Shown here one piece after another: positions 6,874 to 7,439 of a DNA stretch of 7,439 nucleotides; the first letter of the stretch is position 1, and every line of letters begins with the position of its first letter. This stretch comes from Anaerolineaceae bacterium (GTDB lineage Bacteria; Chloroflexota; Anaerolineae; Anaerolineales; Villigracilaceae). The translations under genes and the position numbers were made by a program. Under the pieces are notes generated by a model. The model saw nothing but the letters and a program-made list of their open reading frames with translations. It was not told where the DNA came from and searched no databases. The stretch covers positions 1 to 7,439 of the forward strand of contig BQMV01000050.1 in assembly GCA_022181005.1 (NCBI GenBank), in the 5' to 3' direction.

Positions 6874-7355
6874 ATGAGTGAACTTCCTATCCCAGAGTTT
6901 TTTGACGCGAAGAAAGCCGAGACGGTTTGGCGAACGCCTTATGAAGAACGCGCCGGACAGGCGCGCGAGTGGGCGCGTCAACGCGGATTGCAACCCGCTT
7001 CGGCTGATGCGACCGTTGCCCGGTTGCTGCTGGTGGACGAGCAAAATACGTTTTCCATCCCCGGCTTTGAATTGTTTGTCGGCGGGCGCAACGGACGCGC
7101 CGCCGTGGAAGACACCGTTCGCTTGTGCGAATTCATCTATCGCAATCTTGCGAAGATCACGCATATTACCGCTACAATGGATACGCATAGAGCGATGCAG
7201 ATCTTTCACGCCGTCTTCTTTGTGAACGAAGCGGGCGAGCATCCCGCGCCGTATACCGACATCCGCGCCGCCGAACTGCTGAGCGGCGTATGGAAGTTCA
7301 ACCCCGTCATTGCCGATGAGTTGGGCGTTGCTCCAGAGTATGGGCAGCAAATGGC
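6874..7355 (+). CDS. Isochorismatase/nicotinamidase-family cysteine hydrolase, 3' end missing
   Basis: The first 160 codons of an isochorismatase-fold hydrolase, a cytoplasmic family that cleaves amides or vinyl ethers such as nicotinamide or isochorismate. After an N-terminal extension of about 48 residues comes the first core strand LLLVDEQNTF at 51-60, with D55 as the expected catalytic Asp. DTH at 103-105 and H112 match the metal-binding Asp/His set of nicotinamidase-like members, followed by GEHPAPYTDI at 121-130. The catalytic Lys and Cys lie further on and are not present because genomic sequence stops at 7355. The open frame continues to a TGA at 7420-7422, but those last 22 codons are sequencing adapter and should be discarded. 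The gene is incomplete because the contig ends, not because it is a pseudogene. It stands apart from the PBP gene behind a hairpin. The exact substrate cannot be told from this part. Confidence 0.8.
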
Positions 7356-7421
7356 AGATCGGAAGAGCACACGTCTGAACTCCAGTCACGTGGCCTTATC
7401 TCGTATGCCGTCTTCTGCTTG
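7356..7421 (+). other. Illumina TruSeq indexed adapter (artefact)
   Basis: Bases 7356-7389 are the TruSeq read-1 3' adapter beginning AGATCGGAAGAGC. Bases 7390-7395 are the index GTGGCC, which I recall as TruSeq LT index 20, followed by its TT. Bases 7398-7421 are the constant P7 end finishing in GTCTTCTGCTTG. The match to the known oligo is exact as far as I can recall it. This is untrimmed read-through from a short library fragment and not part of the genome. Confidence 0.98.
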
Positions 7422-7439
7422 AAAAAAAAAAAAATAAGA
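7422..7439 (+). other. Poly-A and noise after the adapter (artefact)
   Basis: Thirteen A (7422-7434) then TAAGA. Homopolymer A is what Illumina reads show once they run past the end of the adapter. It has no biological meaning here. Confidence 0.93.

Noticed and set aside
6841..7389. 182-codon reverse-strand ORF opposite the hydrolase
   Set aside because: Its start lies inside the sequencing adapter, its first residues are adapter translation, and the rest shadows a forward gene with clear family motifs and a ribosome binding site.

Overview
The window looks like the end of a metagenomic contig from an uncultured bacterium. It carries five genes, all on the + strand, with tight spacing and Shine-Dalgarno (SD) sequences before three of them. 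An Anaerolineae-type member of Chloroflexota is my best guess. This rests on remembered resemblance of the class A PBP with its C-terminal beta domain, the TPR plus twin zinc-ribbon protein, and the DUF2142 protein with a jelly-roll tail. It is not a database match.

Layout. Bases 20-976 encode dihydropteroate synthase (folP; folate synthesis), open at its left edge so that the true start may lie outside the window. One base later a polytopic DUF2142-family membrane protein begins (978-2798). Twelve bases after it comes a TPR/twin zinc-ribbon protein (2811-4127). These three are packed like one transcript. A 120-base gap follows (4128-4247). It is C-rich and G-poor, and ends in a promoter-like pair of hexamers whose predicted transcription start is the ATG of the next gene. 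That gene (4248-6779) is a full-length homologue of class A penicillin-binding proteins. A hairpin with a short T-run follows (6812-6841), then the 5' part of an isochorismatase/nicotinamidase-like hydrolase (6874-7355).

The biological sequence stops at 7355. Bases 7356-7421 are an intact Illumina TruSeq indexed adapter (index GTGGCC) followed by poly-A, so the last gene is cut by a library artefact. Any protein read past 7355 is false.

Most interesting biology: the 843-residue PBP homologue keeps the overall order of a GT51 glycosyltransferase, a transpeptidase and a C-terminal beta domain. It has nevertheless lost the first catalytic glutamate of GT51 and the key residues of all three transpeptidase motifs, while its frame stays open. 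It looks like a maintained pseudoenzyme rather than a wall synthase. Its coding strand also switches from C-rich to G-rich near base 5400, with a matching change in leucine codon choice. I see no CRISPR array, mobile element, RNA gene or defence system.
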